From Pseudomonas sp. UYIF39 (GTDB lineage: Bacteria; Pseudomonadota; Gammaproteobacteria; Pseudomonadales; Pseudomonadaceae), in NCBI RefSeq assembly GCF_029963765.1, contig NZ_JALBYU010000031.1, forward strand, positions 1 through 64,000: 64,000 nt of DNA, in the 5' to 3' direction. Shown here piece after piece: positions 42,693-51,608 of the stretch (within the stretch, counting starts at the first letter, position 1; every line of letters begins with the position of its first letter). The position numbers and the translations under genes are program-made. The notes beneath the pieces were generated by a model. That model was not told where the DNA came from. It did not search any database and saw only the letters and a program-made list of their open reading frames with translations.

Positions 42693-45041
42693 TCAGGCCG
42701 ACTTGGCCATGATGAGCTGGGTCGCACTCGCCGCTTCCAACCGGATCGCTACAAACTTCGATGTCGGCGTATGGCTGCCGTCTCCGATGCTTTCCAGCGG
42801 CACCAGCGGATTCACTTCCGGGTAGTAAGCCGCCGCTTGCCCGGCAGGGATATCAAACGCCAGCAGCGTAAAGCCCTTTACCCGACGCTCACGGCCATCA
42901 TCCCAGATCGAAACGATGTCAGCCTTCTGCCCCGGCTTGAACCCCAGGCGAATGATGTCGGCTTCGTTGACGAACAACACATCACGCTGACCTTTCACGC
43001 CGCGATAGCGGTCATCAAGCCCATAAATCGTGGTGTTGTACTGATCGTGGGAACGCATTGACTGCATGATCAGGTCCGGCAATACACCGGTGGCGCGAGT
43101 GCGTTCGTGCACCAGATCTTTAGGCAGGATGTTCGCACGGAAATTGGCACGACCCGACGGCGTGTTCCAGCGTCGCGCGCGGGCGCTGTTGCCCAGGTAG
43201 AAACCTCCCGGGTTCTTGAGCTTCTCGTTGAAGTCGCGAAAGCCCACAATGGTGTCGGCGATCAGGTCGCGGATGCGGTCGTAATCGGCCACCAGCCAGT
43301 TCCAGTCCACCGGTTTGCTGCCCAGGGTCGCGGCGGCGATGCCGGCAATGATCGATGGCTCCGAGCGCATCTGGTTCGACAGCGGCTGCAACTGGCCGTT
43401 GGAGGCGTGAACCATGCTGAACGAGTCTTCGACGGACACCGCTTGCGGGCCTTCGGTCTGGATGTCGATGTCGGTGCGGCCCAGGCACGGCAGGATCAAC
43501 GCGTCTTTACCGTGAGCCAAATGGCTGCGGTTGAGCTTGGTGCTGATTTGCACCGTCAGGTCGCAGTTGGCCAGGGCCTGGAAGGTGCGCGTGCTGTCCG
43601 GAGTGGCTTGGGCGAAGTTGCCGCCCAGCCCGATGAACACTTTCGCACGGCCGTCGGCCATGGCATGAATCGCCTCGACCACGTTGTGGCCATTTTCGCG
43701 CGGCGCCTTGAACTGAAAGCGGCGCTCCAGGGAGTCGAGGAACGCCGCTGGCGGACGCTCGTTGATGCCCATGGTCCGGTCGCCCTGCACGTTACTGTGG
43801 CCGCGCACCGGGCACAGGCCGGCACCCGGCCGGCCGATGTTGCCGCGCAGCAACATCAGGTTGGCAATTTCCTGGATGGTCGGCACCGAATGGCGATGCT
43901 GTGTGATGCCCATCGCCCAGCACATGATCACGTTCTTGCCTTTGGCGTACATCCGCGCCGCTTGCTCGATTTCAACCAGCGTCAGTCCGGATTGTTGGAC
44001 GATCTGCTCCCACGATGTGTCGTCGACGATGCCCAGGTATTCCAGCACGTTGACACTGTGTTCATTGAGGAAGTCGTGGTCGAATACGGCAGGCTCACCC
44101 GCCTTCTGTGCCTCACGCTCCCACTGCAGCAGGAACTTGGCCATGCCGCGCATGATCGCCATGTCGCCGCCCAATGCCGGACGGAAGTACGCGGTGTTGG
44201 TCGGCTTGTCGCCGTTGGTGAGCATTTCGATCGGGTGTTGCGGGTGCTGGAAGCGTTCCAGACCGCGCTCCTTCAAAGGGTTGATGCACACCACTTGAGC
44301 GCCGCGTTTCACCGCCTCGCGTAGCGGTTCGAGCATCCGTGGGTGGTTGGTGCCAGGGTTCTGACCCCAGACAAAAATCGCGTCGGCGTGTTCGAAGTCG
44401 TCGAAGGTGACGGTGCCTTTGCCGACGCCGACACTTTGCGCCATGGCCACACCGCTGGCCTCGTGGCACATGTTCGAGCAATCGGGGAAGTTATTGGTGC
44501 CGTAGGCGCGCACGAACAATTGATACAGGTACGCCGCTTCGTTGCTGGCGCGGCCCGAGGTGTAGAACTCGGCCTGATCCGGGCTCGACAGCCCTTGCAG
44601 GTGTTTGCCGATCAGCGCGAAGGCCGCTTCCCAGCTGATGGGTTTGTAGCGATCGGTCTCGGCGTCGTAGCGCAGTGGATCGGTCAGACGGCCCTGATAT
44701 TCCAGCCAATAGTCGCTCTGTTCCAGCAACGAGCTGACGCGGTGTTTGGCAAAGAACGCACCGTCGACACGGCGTTTGGTCGCTTCCCAGTTCACCGCTT
44801 TGGCGCCGTTCTCGCAGAACGCCACCATGCCGGCTTCATTGGAATCGCCCCAGGCGCAACCGGGGCAGTCGAACCCGCCGTTTTTGTTGGTTTTAAGCAT
44901 CATGCGCAGGTTTTTCAGCGCGTTGTCGCTGGTCAACCAGGCCCGGGCAACGCTGGCCAGCGCGCCCCAGCCACCGGCCGGGCCTTTGTAGGGCTTATAA
45001 CGCGGAACGGGTTTCTGGTCGGCTTGACGATGTTGACTCAC
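42693..45041 (-). CDS. Molybdopterin oxidoreductase, FdhF/YdeP type
   Basis: A 782-residue molybdopterin protein resembling E. coli YdeP and the alpha subunits of formate dehydrogenases. The start is the GTG at 45041, whose GTGA overlaps the fdhD stop; the longer frame to 45215 is inside fdhD. Conserved pieces include GGFDCPGCAWGD, the YTSGRASNEAAYLYQLF block, CSNMCHEASGVAMAQSVG, IFVWGQNPGTNHPRM, and the C-terminal cofactor domain with NTPSGRANF. The N-terminal cysteine pattern is reduced against true FdhF. Coupling to FdhD suggests a sulfurated Mo cofactor. Substrate unknown. Confidence 0.85.
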   Translation of the reverse strand: MSQHRQADQKPVPRYKPYKGPAGGWGALASVARAWLTSDNALKNLRMMLKTNKNGGFDCPGCAWGDSNEAGMVAFCENGAKAVNWEATKRRVDGAFFAKHRVSSLLEQSDYWLEYQGRLTDPLRYDAETDRYKPISWEAAFALIGKHLQGLSSPDQAEFYTSGRASNEAAYLYQLFVRAYGTNNFPDCSNMCHEASGVAMAQSVGVGKGTVTFDDFEHADAIFVWGQNPGTNHPRMLEPLREAVKRGAQVVCINPLKERGLERFQHPQHPIEMLTNGDKPTNTAYFRPALGGDMAIMRGMAKFLLQWEREAQKAGEPAVFDHDFLNEHSVNVLEYLGIVDDTSWEQIVQQSGLTLVEIEQAARMYAKGKNVIMCWAMGITQHRHSVPTIQEIANLMLLRGNIGRPGAGLCPVRGHSNVQGDRTMGINERPPAAFLDSLERRFQFKAPRENGHNVVEAIHAMADGRAKVFIGLGGNFAQATPDSTRTFQALANCDLTVQISTKLNRSHLAHGKDALILPCLGRTDIDIQTEGPQAVSVEDSFSMVHASNGQLQPLSNQMRSEPSIIAGIAAATLGSKPVDWNWLVADYDRIRDLIADTIVGFRDFNEKLKNPGGFYLGNSARARRWNTPSGRANFRANILPKDLVHERTRATGVLPDLIMQSMRSHDQYNTTIYGLDDRYRGVKGQRDVLFVNEADIIRLGFKPGQKADIVSIWDDGRERRVKGFTLLAFDIPAGQAAAYYPEVNPLVPLESIGDGSHTPTSKFVAIRLEAASATQLIMAKSA

Positions 45042-45877
45042 GCTTGGTTCTCCGTCGCGGGGCTGTAGACCCGCGGCGCACTTTTCTGCGGCAGGTGGAT
45101 GAGATTGAGGTTGTGGCGGCGGGCCCATTGCACGGCAAGGCCCGTGGGCGACGACAGGCTGACCAGGGTCTGGATACCTGCGCGCAACACTTTCTGGATC
45201 AATTCGAGACTGCAACGGCTGGTGACAATCGCCAGCCCGCCGGTGGTCGGGATTTTCTGACGGATCAGTCCGCCAATCAGCTTATCGAGGGCGTTGTGTC
45301 GGCCGATGTCTTCTCGGCCAAGCAGCAATTGGCCCTGACTGTTCATAAACACGGCGGCGTGCACCGCGCCGGAGTACTGGCCAAGAGGCTGAAACGCCCC
45401 GATGCGCTGACGCAAACCATCGAGCCATTCGGCGGGCGGCAAGGGTGCGCCGGGCAGGACCTTGAGGTCTGGCAATGCCTGCTCCACCGCTTCCACACCA
45501 CAGAGTCCGCAACCACTGGTGCCAGCCATTTGCCGACGCTGTTGCTTGAGGTTCCAGAAGGCGCGGTTGGCGATGGTCACTTGCGCGTATTGCGCTGAAC
45601 CCGAGCCGCTGAGTTGCAGGTCATAGATGTCGCAGGCGTCTTCGATGATGCCGCTGCCGAGGCTGAATCCGACGATGAAGTCTTCCAGATCCGTCGGCGT
45701 CACCAGCATCACAGCCTGGCTGATGCCGTTATAGCTGATCGCCAACGCGACTTCTTCGGCCAGCGCGGTGCTGGCTGATTCGGTGTCTTGAAGGTCGCAG
45801 TAACTGTATGTCTGGCTTGCGGCGGGCGCTGGCGTTTCGAGGGCTGGCGCCGCGCAGGCAGGGCGCTTGGCGTTCAT
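45038..45877 (-). CDS. fdhD: FdhD, sulfur carrier for formate dehydrogenase-type enzymes
   Basis: A 279-residue protein moving sulfur from IscS to the molybdenum cofactor of formate dehydrogenase-type enzymes. The CxxC that carries sulfur is visible in GTSGCGLCGVEAVEQALP, and the family block EDIGRHNALDKLIGG follows, with ALEXIST-type VTSRCSLELIQKVLRAGI. It overlaps the downstream oxidoreductase start by 4 bp. Confidence 0.93.
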   Translation of the reverse strand: MNAKRPACAAPALETPAPAASQTYSYCDLQDTESASTALAEEVALAISYNGISQAVMLVTPTDLEDFIVGFSLGSGIIEDACDIYDLQLSGSGSAQYAQVTIANRAFWNLKQQRRQMAGTSGCGLCGVEAVEQALPDLKVLPGAPLPPAEWLDGLRQRIGAFQPLGQYSGAVHAAVFMNSQGQLLLGREDIGRHNALDKLIGGLIRQKIPTTGGLAIVTSRCSLELIQKVLRAGIQTLVSLSSPTGLAVQWARRHNLNLIHLPQKSAPRVYSPATENQA

Positions 45878-45971
45878 GAGGTATCACCGACGGTTTAGGC
45901 TGCTTTAAGCCTAGGCGCGTCAACTTGTCGCGTCTAATCGCTAATTCTGATCTTCTGATAGATGGCGTCGA

Positions 45972-46859
45972 TCAAGAGCTCCGTAGCGATTGCTGAAGAA
46001 TCGCGAAACAGGCTTCCGCGAGCGCCGAACGCGGGGCGCTGCGACGCATGATCAGCCCCAGCCGGGCGAGGGTTTGAGCATTTTCGATGGGTTGCAGGCG
46101 CAAATGATCAGTGAGTTTTTCCAGGCCTCCGTCCAGCGGCATTACGGCGCAGCAGAATCCACCGTGCACTGCTTGTAACAATTGGTGGACGGCATCGGTT
46201 TGCAGCAACGGCTGTGGCGTCAGCCCGCGACTGTGGAAGTTGTGGTCGATGGACTGCCGAAAATGCATGCCGCTGGTGAGCATGCCCAACGGCAGTTCGA
46301 TCAGCGATTCCCAGCTCAGCGGCGCCTCGCCGAAACTGAAGAAGCGCTGATCGTAGAGCAGGCCCATGCGGGTTTCGCTGAATGCCAGGGAATCGAAGCG
46401 TTCGCCATCCAGCCGCTCTAGGTACGAAACACCGAGGTCCAGGTGATTGTTTGCCAGTTGTTCGAGGATCTGTTCAGAACTCAGGGCCGAGAGTTCGAAG
46501 CGCAGGTTCGGGTGTTCGGTGTGCAAGCGTTGCATCAGCGGCAGCGGATCGAAACTCGACAGCGGCACCACGCCCAGACGCAACGTACCGACCAGATTGC
46601 CACGACAGGCAGCCGCCTCGGCCTGCAAGCCGTCGTAGGCCGCCAGCACGGTGCGCGCCCACGCCAGCACCCGTTCACCCGGCGCGGTAAAACTTTCAAA
46701 GCGCTGACCGCGATTGACCAGCGGCAACTCGAGTTCTTCTTCGAGGCTGCGCAGGCGCATGGACAGGGTCGGCTGGGTGATGTGACAACGCGCAGCGGCC
46801 TGGCCGAAATGCCGGGTTTCGTCGAGGGCGATGAGGAATTTCAGTTGCTTGATGTCCAT
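45972..46859 (-). CDS. LysR-family transcriptional regulator
   Basis: A 295-residue LysR regulator. The helix-turn-helix is at about 17-46 (TRHFGQAAARCHITQPTLSMRLRSLEEELE), and the rest is the effector-binding domain (about 90-293). It lies 94 bp upstream of fdhD in the same direction, so the molybdoenzyme operon is a plausible target. The inducer is unknown. Residues GVSYLERLDGERFDSLAF in the effector domain are typical of this group. Confidence 0.9.
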   Translation of the reverse strand: MDIKQLKFLIALDETRHFGQAAARCHITQPTLSMRLRSLEEELELPLVNRGQRFESFTAPGERVLAWARTVLAAYDGLQAEAAACRGNLVGTLRLGVVPLSSFDPLPLMQRLHTEHPNLRFELSALSSEQILEQLANNHLDLGVSYLERLDGERFDSLAFSETRMGLLYDQRFFSFGEAPLSWESLIELPLGMLTSGMHFRQSIDHNFHSRGLTPQPLLQTDAVHQLLQAVHGGFCCAVMPLDGGLEKLTDHLRLQPIENAQTLARLGLIMRRSAPRSALAEACFAILQQSLRSS

Positions 46860-46995
46860 CTTCGCTCCAGGGCGCGGGAAGGTTCGGATTCTAGCGCTTG
46901 GGGGGAAGCGGCGTCATTGGTCGGGTTGGAACCGTGTCTTGCAACCTTGGTCTAGGCTTTTGCGTCTGGACACCTAACCCCAAGGAGAGCACACG

Positions 46996-47445
46996 ATGAG
47001 CCTTTTCAGTTTTTTAAAAGAAGCCGGTGAAAAAATCCTCGATGCGCTGACGCCGGACAAGGCCGAAGCCAATAGTGAAGCGTTGACCAAGCACGTGAAG
47101 GATGCGCTGACGGGAATCGACACTTCCAAAATTCAAGTGAAGGTAGAAGGCGATAAAGTCATCGCCACAGGTGAAGCGGCCAGTCAGGAAGAGAAGGAAA
47201 AAATCCTTCTTGCGCTCGGTAACGTGGCTGGAATCAGCGGTGTTGATGACCAGATCACTGTGACCGGACCGGTGGCTACACCCGCGAAATTTGTGACGGT
47301 CGAGAAGGGCGACACCCTCAGCGCCATTTCCAAGCGTGTGTATGGTGATGCCAACAAGTATCAAAAGATCTTTGAGGCGAACAAACCGATGCTGAAGGAT
47401 CCGAACAAGATTTATCCGGGGCAGTCGTTGCGGATTCCTGAGTAA
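46996..47445 (+). CDS. kbp: BON-LysM protein (Kbp/YgaU type)
   Basis: A 149-residue cytoplasmic protein with an N-terminal BON domain (about 22-90: TGIDTSKIQVKVEGDKVIATG ... VAGISGVDDQI) and a C-terminal LysM domain (about 97-147: FVTVEKGDTLSAISKRVYGD ... YPGQSLRIPE). E. coli Kbp is a potassium-binding protein of the same length. It lacks a signal peptide. AAGGAGAG precedes the ATG. A REP doublet follows it. Confidence 0.9.
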   Translation: MSLFSFLKEAGEKILDALTPDKAEANSEALTKHVKDALTGIDTSKIQVKVEGDKVIATGEAASQEEKEKILLALGNVAGISGVDDQITVTGPVATPAKFVTVEKGDTLSAISKRVYGDANKYQKIFEANKPMLKDPNKIYPGQSLRIPE

Positions 47446-47454
47446 CCCAAGACC

Positions 47455-47549
47455 TGTGGCGAGGGGGCTTGCCCCCGTTGGGTCGCGCCGCGGCCCAAAA
47501 ATCTTTACGACTGCTTCGCAGCCGAACGGGGGCAAGCCCCCTCGCCACA
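47455..47549. repeat. REP doublet, GGGGGCTTGCCCCC type
   Basis: GTGGCGAGGGGGCTTGCCCC near 47456 and the inverted GGGGGCAAGCCCCCTCGCC ending near 47549 flank a spacer containing TTTACGACTGCTTCGCAGCC. This is a fourth REP family in the window, between the converging kbp and yrfG genes. Confidence 0.85.
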
Positions 47550-47565
47550 ATGACCGCGTCAGGTT

Positions 47566-48228
47566 CTAGAGCCCGGCAATCAACTCCCGATAATCCCCAA
47601 CCGCCGCAAACTCCGCCGTGTCCTTCGGACCTTTACGGCTGTCCGGCTCACGCACGGCCAACAGATGCGCCACCCCAAAATTCCGCGCGCTGCGCAGGAT
47701 CGGCAATGTATCGTCGATAAACAGACTGCGCGCCGGGTCGAAATCGATGTCCGCCTGCAACGCCTCCCAGAACTGCGGATTCTCCTTGGGGAAACCGTAA
47801 TCATGTGAGCTGATCAACCGCTCGAAGTATGGCGCCAGTTCGATTCTTTCCAGTTTTAGTGACAGCGAATCGCGGTGTGCATTGGTGATCAGCACCACGC
47901 GCTTGCCGGCCTGTTTGATGGCGGCCAGAAAGGTGTCCGCGTCCGGTCGCAAGGCGATCAGATGCGCGGTTTCCAGTTTCAGTTCGCGCACCGGCAGTTT
48001 GAGCTCGGCGCTCCAGAAATCCAGGCAATACCACTGCAACTGGCCGGCGTTGCGTTCGAACAACGGTTGCAACTCCATCTCGGCCATGGCCCGACTCACC
48101 CCGTGCAACTCGGCGTAGCGCTGGGGCAGGTGCTCCATCCAGAAATGGTTGTCGTAGTGCAGGTCCAGCAGCGTGCCGTCCATATCCAGCAGAACGGTGT
48201 CGATGTCGCGCCAGGGCAGCAGGGACAT
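47566..48228 (-). CDS. yrfG: YrfG, HAD-type GMP/IMP nucleotidase
   Basis: A 220-residue HAD phosphatase that dephosphorylates purine nucleotides. Motif I DTVLLDMDGTLLDLHYDN (about 9-26), motif II VLITNAHRD and motif IV SLFIDDTLPILRSA are all present. The start MSLLPWRDID at 48228 has AGAAGTTTTT in front; the frame to 48270 is not needed. It is divergent from nudE, an arrangement common to gammaproteobacteria. Confidence 0.9.
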   Translation of the reverse strand: MSLLPWRDIDTVLLDMDGTLLDLHYDNHFWMEHLPQRYAELHGVSRAMAEMELQPLFERNAGQLQWYCLDFWSAELKLPVRELKLETAHLIALRPDADTFLAAIKQAGKRVVLITNAHRDSLSLKLERIELAPYFERLISSHDYGFPKENPQFWEALQADIDFDPARSLFIDDTLPILRSARNFGVAHLLAVREPDSRKGPKDTAEFAAVGDYRELIAGL

Positions 48229-48317
48229 AAAAACTTCTCCAGCGGTAAAAAAGATATCCGACGTAAACAATCAGGATAGGCCGGGTATAGTAACGCGCTA
48301 TCGCCAAGGAGCCGCTC

Positions 48318-48884
48318 ATGCGCCAGAAACCCACCATCCTCGCCCGCGAGATCGTCGCCACTAGCCGCTTGTTCTGCGTCGAAGAGCTGAAGTTGCGCTT
48401 TTCCAATGGCGTGGAACGCACGTATGAGCGACTGGTGGGCAAGGGCGCCGGTTATGGCGCGGTGATGATCGTGGCGATGCTGGATGCGGACCACGCGGTG
48501 CTGGTTGAAGAGTATTGCGGCGGCACCGATGAATACGAGCTGTCCTTGCCCAAAGGCTTGATCGAGCCGGGCGAGGACGTGCTGGCGGCGGCCGAGCGGG
48601 AGCTCAAGGAAGAGGCCGGGTACGGCGCGCGGCAACTGGAGCATTTGACTGAGTTGTCGTTGTCGCCCGGTTACATGAGCCAGAAGATCCAGGTGGTGTT
48701 GGCCACTGATCTGTACGAAGAAAGCCTTGAAGGTGATGAGCCCGAGCCGATGGGCGTGGACAAAATCAACCTGCGTGAGTTGTCGGCCCTGGCCCAGAAC
48801 CCGCGATTCACTGAGGGCCGTGCATTGGCAGCACTGTATCTGGCCCGTGATCTGCTGACTCAGCGTGGAGTGTTCCAGCCATGA
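48318..48884 (+). CDS. nudE: NudE, ADP-compounds hydrolase (Nudix)
   Basis: A 188-residue Nudix enzyme cleaving ADP-ribose, NADH-type and related ADP compounds. The Nudix box GLIEPGEDVLAAAERELKEE is intact. The start has AAGGAGCC at the right spacing. Its stop overlaps the start of cysQ by 4 bp, so the two are co-translated; nudE, cysQ and yrfG form a nucleotide clean-up group. Confidence 0.93.
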   Translation: MRQKPTILAREIVATSRLFCVEELKLRFSNGVERTYERLVGKGAGYGAVMIVAMLDADHAVLVEEYCGGTDEYELSLPKGLIEPGEDVLAAAERELKEEAGYGARQLEHLTELSLSPGYMSQKIQVVLATDLYEESLEGDEPEPMGVDKINLRELSALAQNPRFTEGRALAALYLARDLLTQRGVFQP

Positions 48885-49708
48885 TTTTCCCCCATCCGTT
48901 GATGGCGTCTGTTGTTGAACTGGCGCTGAAAGCCGGTGAAGCGATTCTGCCGTTCTGGCGTGCCAACGTTGCCGTGACTGCAAAATCCGATGATTCTCCG
49001 GTGACGGCCGCCGACATGGCCGCTCACCATCTGATCCTGGCCGGGCTGACAGCGCTGGACCCGAGCATTCCGGTGCTGTCGGAAGAAGACGCCAACATTC
49101 CCCAGAGCGTGCGCGCCGGGTGGCAGCGTTGGTGGCTGGTGGACCCACTGGACGGGACCAAGGAGTTCATTTCCGGTAGCGAAGAATTTACCGTCAACAT
49201 TGCGCTGATCGAGCAGGGGCGAGTGGTGTTTGGCGTGGTGTCGATGCCGACCAACGGGCGTTTCTACGTCGGTGGTGCGGGTTTGGGCGCGTGGCGTGGC
49301 GATAAAGACGCGCAACCTTTGCCGATTCAGGTTCGCGAGGTTCCTGCTGAGGGTGAAGCGTTTACCGTGGTTGCCAGTCGTCGGCATTCAAGTCCTGAGC
49401 AGGAGCGTCTGCTGGCCGGGTTGAGCGACAGTCTGGGTGAACTGCAACTGGCCAATATCGGCAGTTCACTGAAGTTCTGTTTGTTGGCGGAGGGGGCGGC
49501 GGATTGTTATCCGCGGTTGGCGCCGACTTCGCAGTGGGACACGGCGGCGGCACAAGGCGTGCTGGAAGGAGCGGGCGGTGAGGTGCTGGATTTGAGCGGC
49601 GCGCCGTTTTGTTATCCGGCGCGGGAGTCGTTGTTGAATGAGTTTTTCCTGGCACTGCCGGCGAAGGCTGTGTGGCGGGAGAAGCTGCTGGCGTTGGCGC
49701 GGGCGTAA
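48881..49708 (+). CDS. cysQ: CysQ, 3'(2'),5'-bisphosphate nucleotidase
   Basis: A 275-residue Mg-dependent phosphatase of the inositol monophosphatase superfamily that removes the 3'-phosphate of PAP made during sulfate assimilation. Metal motifs are SPVTAADMAAHH, LSEEDANIP, WLVDPLDGTKEF and the C-terminal SQWDTAAAQGVLEGAGG. Overlaps nudE by 4 bp. Fits the sulfur emphasis seen at 8807-21067. Confidence 0.93.
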   Translation: MIFPHPLMASVVELALKAGEAILPFWRANVAVTAKSDDSPVTAADMAAHHLILAGLTALDPSIPVLSEEDANIPQSVRAGWQRWWLVDPLDGTKEFISGSEEFTVNIALIEQGRVVFGVVSMPTNGRFYVGGAGLGAWRGDKDAQPLPIQVREVPAEGEAFTVVASRRHSSPEQERLLAGLSDSLGELQLANIGSSLKFCLLAEGAADCYPRLAPTSQWDTAAAQGVLEGAGGEVLDLSGAPFCYPARESLLNEFFLALPAKAVWREKLLALARA

Positions 49709-49720
49709 AGATCTTTTGCT

Positions 49721-50176
49721 TTAGCGGTGCAGGACGTACTGCCCGGTAAACGTCACCGCATCCTCATCACTGTCGGCGTTGACGATGCGCGAATGCAGTG
49801 TCAACCGCGCTCTCCCATACCGCTTATACATCGCCAAAAACTTCTTCCACACCGCTGCACTCGGCGCATGACAAATCGCTGTCGCGTCAATGGTTACCGG
49901 CAGCGGATAGCTGATCTGCCCTTCCTGAATCACGATGTGTCCGCCTTCAACCCCTTCTTCCCGCAAACGCAAATGCAGCCAGCCCCAACCGGCCAGTACG
50001 GCGCCGCAATACAGGCTGCCGCCGAACATGGTGCTTTTATGATTGACGTTGGCCTCCAGCGGCAAGTGAAGGCGCAGTTGCTGGTCGTGCCAATCGAGCA
50101 CTTTTAGGCCCATATCCCGCGTCAGGGGAATGTCGCGATGGAGGACTGATTCCAGATGACGGCTGTCGCGGCTCAT
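49721..50176 (-). CDS. YiiD C-terminal-type thioesterase domain protein
   Basis: A 151-residue hotdog protein of the YiiD C-terminal/thioesterase group. The block NHKSTMFGGSLYCGAVLAGWGWLHLRL (about 44-70) is the hallmark. The start MSRDSRHLESVLHRDIPLTRDM is taken at 50176. The role is unknown. It reads towards cysQ and lies 41 bp after dctD in the same direction. Confidence 0.8.
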   Translation of the reverse strand: MSRDSRHLESVLHRDIPLTRDMGLKVLDWHDQQLRLHLPLEANVNHKSTMFGGSLYCGAVLAGWGWLHLRLREEGVEGGHIVIQEGQISYPLPVTIDATAICHAPSAAVWKKFLAMYKRYGRARLTLHSRIVNADSDEDAVTFTGQYVLHR

Positions 50177-50216
50177 GCACGGATCTCTTTTTTGAAGATG
50201 ATGAATTGACGGTAGC

Positions 50217-51608
50217 TCAATCGAGTTCGTCGGTGTGGCTGCTGCCACCATCGGCGAAGTTCAGCCCGTGCTTGCGCAGTTTGTCGTGCAAGGTCTTGCG
50301 TGGGATGCCAAGGGCTTCGGCTAGGCTGCGCACCGAGCTGTGAGAACGCGCCAGTTCGGCGGCGATCAAGCTCTTCTCGAAGTTTTCCACTTGTTCGCTG
50401 AGACCGCCGCTGACCACTTCGACCGTCATGCCGACAGCGCCATCCGCTGGGTTATTGTCCAGGGCCAGTTCCAGGCCCAGGGCAAAGCGTTCGGCGGCGT
50501 TCTGTAATTCCCGCACGTTGCCCGGCCAGGTGTGGCGCAGCAGCAGGGCGCGTTGTCCCGGTTGCAACTCGTGGGGCGGTAGGCCATGGCGAGCGCTGGC
50601 TTCATCGGCGAAATGCTGGAACAGCATCAGCGCATCTTCGCCGCGCTCGCGCAGCGGCGGAATACGCAGCGGTGCGACGTTCAGGCGGTAATACAAGTCG
50701 GCACGGAAGCGGCCCTGATCGGCGGATTGACGCAGGTCTTCCTTGGTCGCAGCGATGATGCGGATGTCCAACGGGATCAGCTGATTGCCGCCCAAGCGCT
50801 CGACGACCCGCTCTTGCAGCAAACGCAGCAATTTCACCTGCACATCCAGGCTCATGCTTTCGATTTCATCAAGAAATAACGTGCCGCCATTGGCGAATTC
50901 GAACTTGCCGATGCGGCGCTTTTGCGCGCCGGTAAAGGCGCCTGGCTCGTGACCGAACAGCTCGCTTTCGACTACCGACTCGGCCAGGGCGCCGGCATTG
51001 ATCGCCACGAACGGACCGTTACGACGACTCGACAGATCGTGCAATGCACGTGCGACAACTTCTTTACCGGCGCCGGTTTCGCCAAGGATCAGTACATCGG
51101 CCTTGGTCGCCGCCAATGCACCGATCTGCTCGCGCAGACGCAGCATCGGCGCTGATTGCCCGACCAGGCGGGTGCTCAGCTCATTGCGATCGCTCAGGGC
51201 CAGACGCAGGCTGCGGTTGTCCAGCACCAGCCGGCGCAGGGCGAGGGCGCGGCGCACGCTGTCGAGCAAAGCGTCGCTGGCAAAGGGCTTTTCCAGAAAG
51301 TCATAAGCCCCGGCGCGCATGGCTTGCACCGCCAGCGGCACATCGCCGTGACCGGTAATCAGCAGCACTGGCAGTTCCGAGTCCTGGGCATGCAGTTCAG
51401 TCAGCAGTTCGAGACCGTCCATGCCCGGCATCCGGATGTCACTGACCACCACGCCGGGCCAGTCGCGCTCCAGTTGCGCGGCCAGGCCTTTGGCTTCAGC
51501 GAGCGGCAGGATTTTCAGGCCGGCGAGGTCCAGGGTCTGGCTCAGGGCCTGACGCAGGTGCGGATCGTCGTCGATCAGCACGACCTGGATGCGGTTGTCG
51601 ATGGTCAT
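50217..51608 (-). CDS. dctD: DctD, sigma-54-dependent C4-dicarboxylate response regulator
   Basis: A 463-residue NtrC-family activator. Receiver domain about 1-125 with D57 (VVVSDIRMPGMDG); AAA+ domain about 150-385 with Walker A ILGETGAGKEVVAR, the sigma-54 contact loop GAFTGA and Walker B GGTLFLDEIESM; Fis-type helix-turn-helix at the end (SVRSLAEALGIPRKTLHDKL). It activates dicarboxylate transport (dctA, dctPQM) on signal from DctB, whose stop overlaps its start by 4 bp. No transporter gene is in the window. Confidence 0.9.
   Translation of the reverse strand: MTIDNRIQVVLIDDDPHLRQALSQTLDLAGLKILPLAEAKGLAAQLERDWPGVVVSDIRMPGMDGLELLTELHAQDSELPVLLITGHGDVPLAVQAMRAGAYDFLEKPFASDALLDSVRRALALRRLVLDNRSLRLALSDRNELSTRLVGQSAPMLRLREQIGALAATKADVLILGETGAGKEVVARALHDLSSRRNGPFVAINAGALAESVVESELFGHEPGAFTGAQKRRIGKFEFANGGTLFLDEIESMSLDVQVKLLRLLQERVVERLGGNQLIPLDIRIIAATKEDLRQSADQGRFRADLYYRLNVAPLRIPPLRERGEDALMLFQHFADEASARHGLPPHELQPGQRALLLRHTWPGNVRELQNAAERFALGLELALDNNPADGAVGMTVEVVSGGLSEQVENFEKSLIAAELARSHSSVRSLAEALGIPRKTLHDKLRKHGLNFADGGSSHTDELD

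Noticed and set aside
43107..44324. 405-codon plus-strand open frame
   Set aside because: It is antisense to the conserved molybdoenzyme gene, whose motifs and overlap with fdhD are clear; high-GC DNA often leaves such shadow frames.
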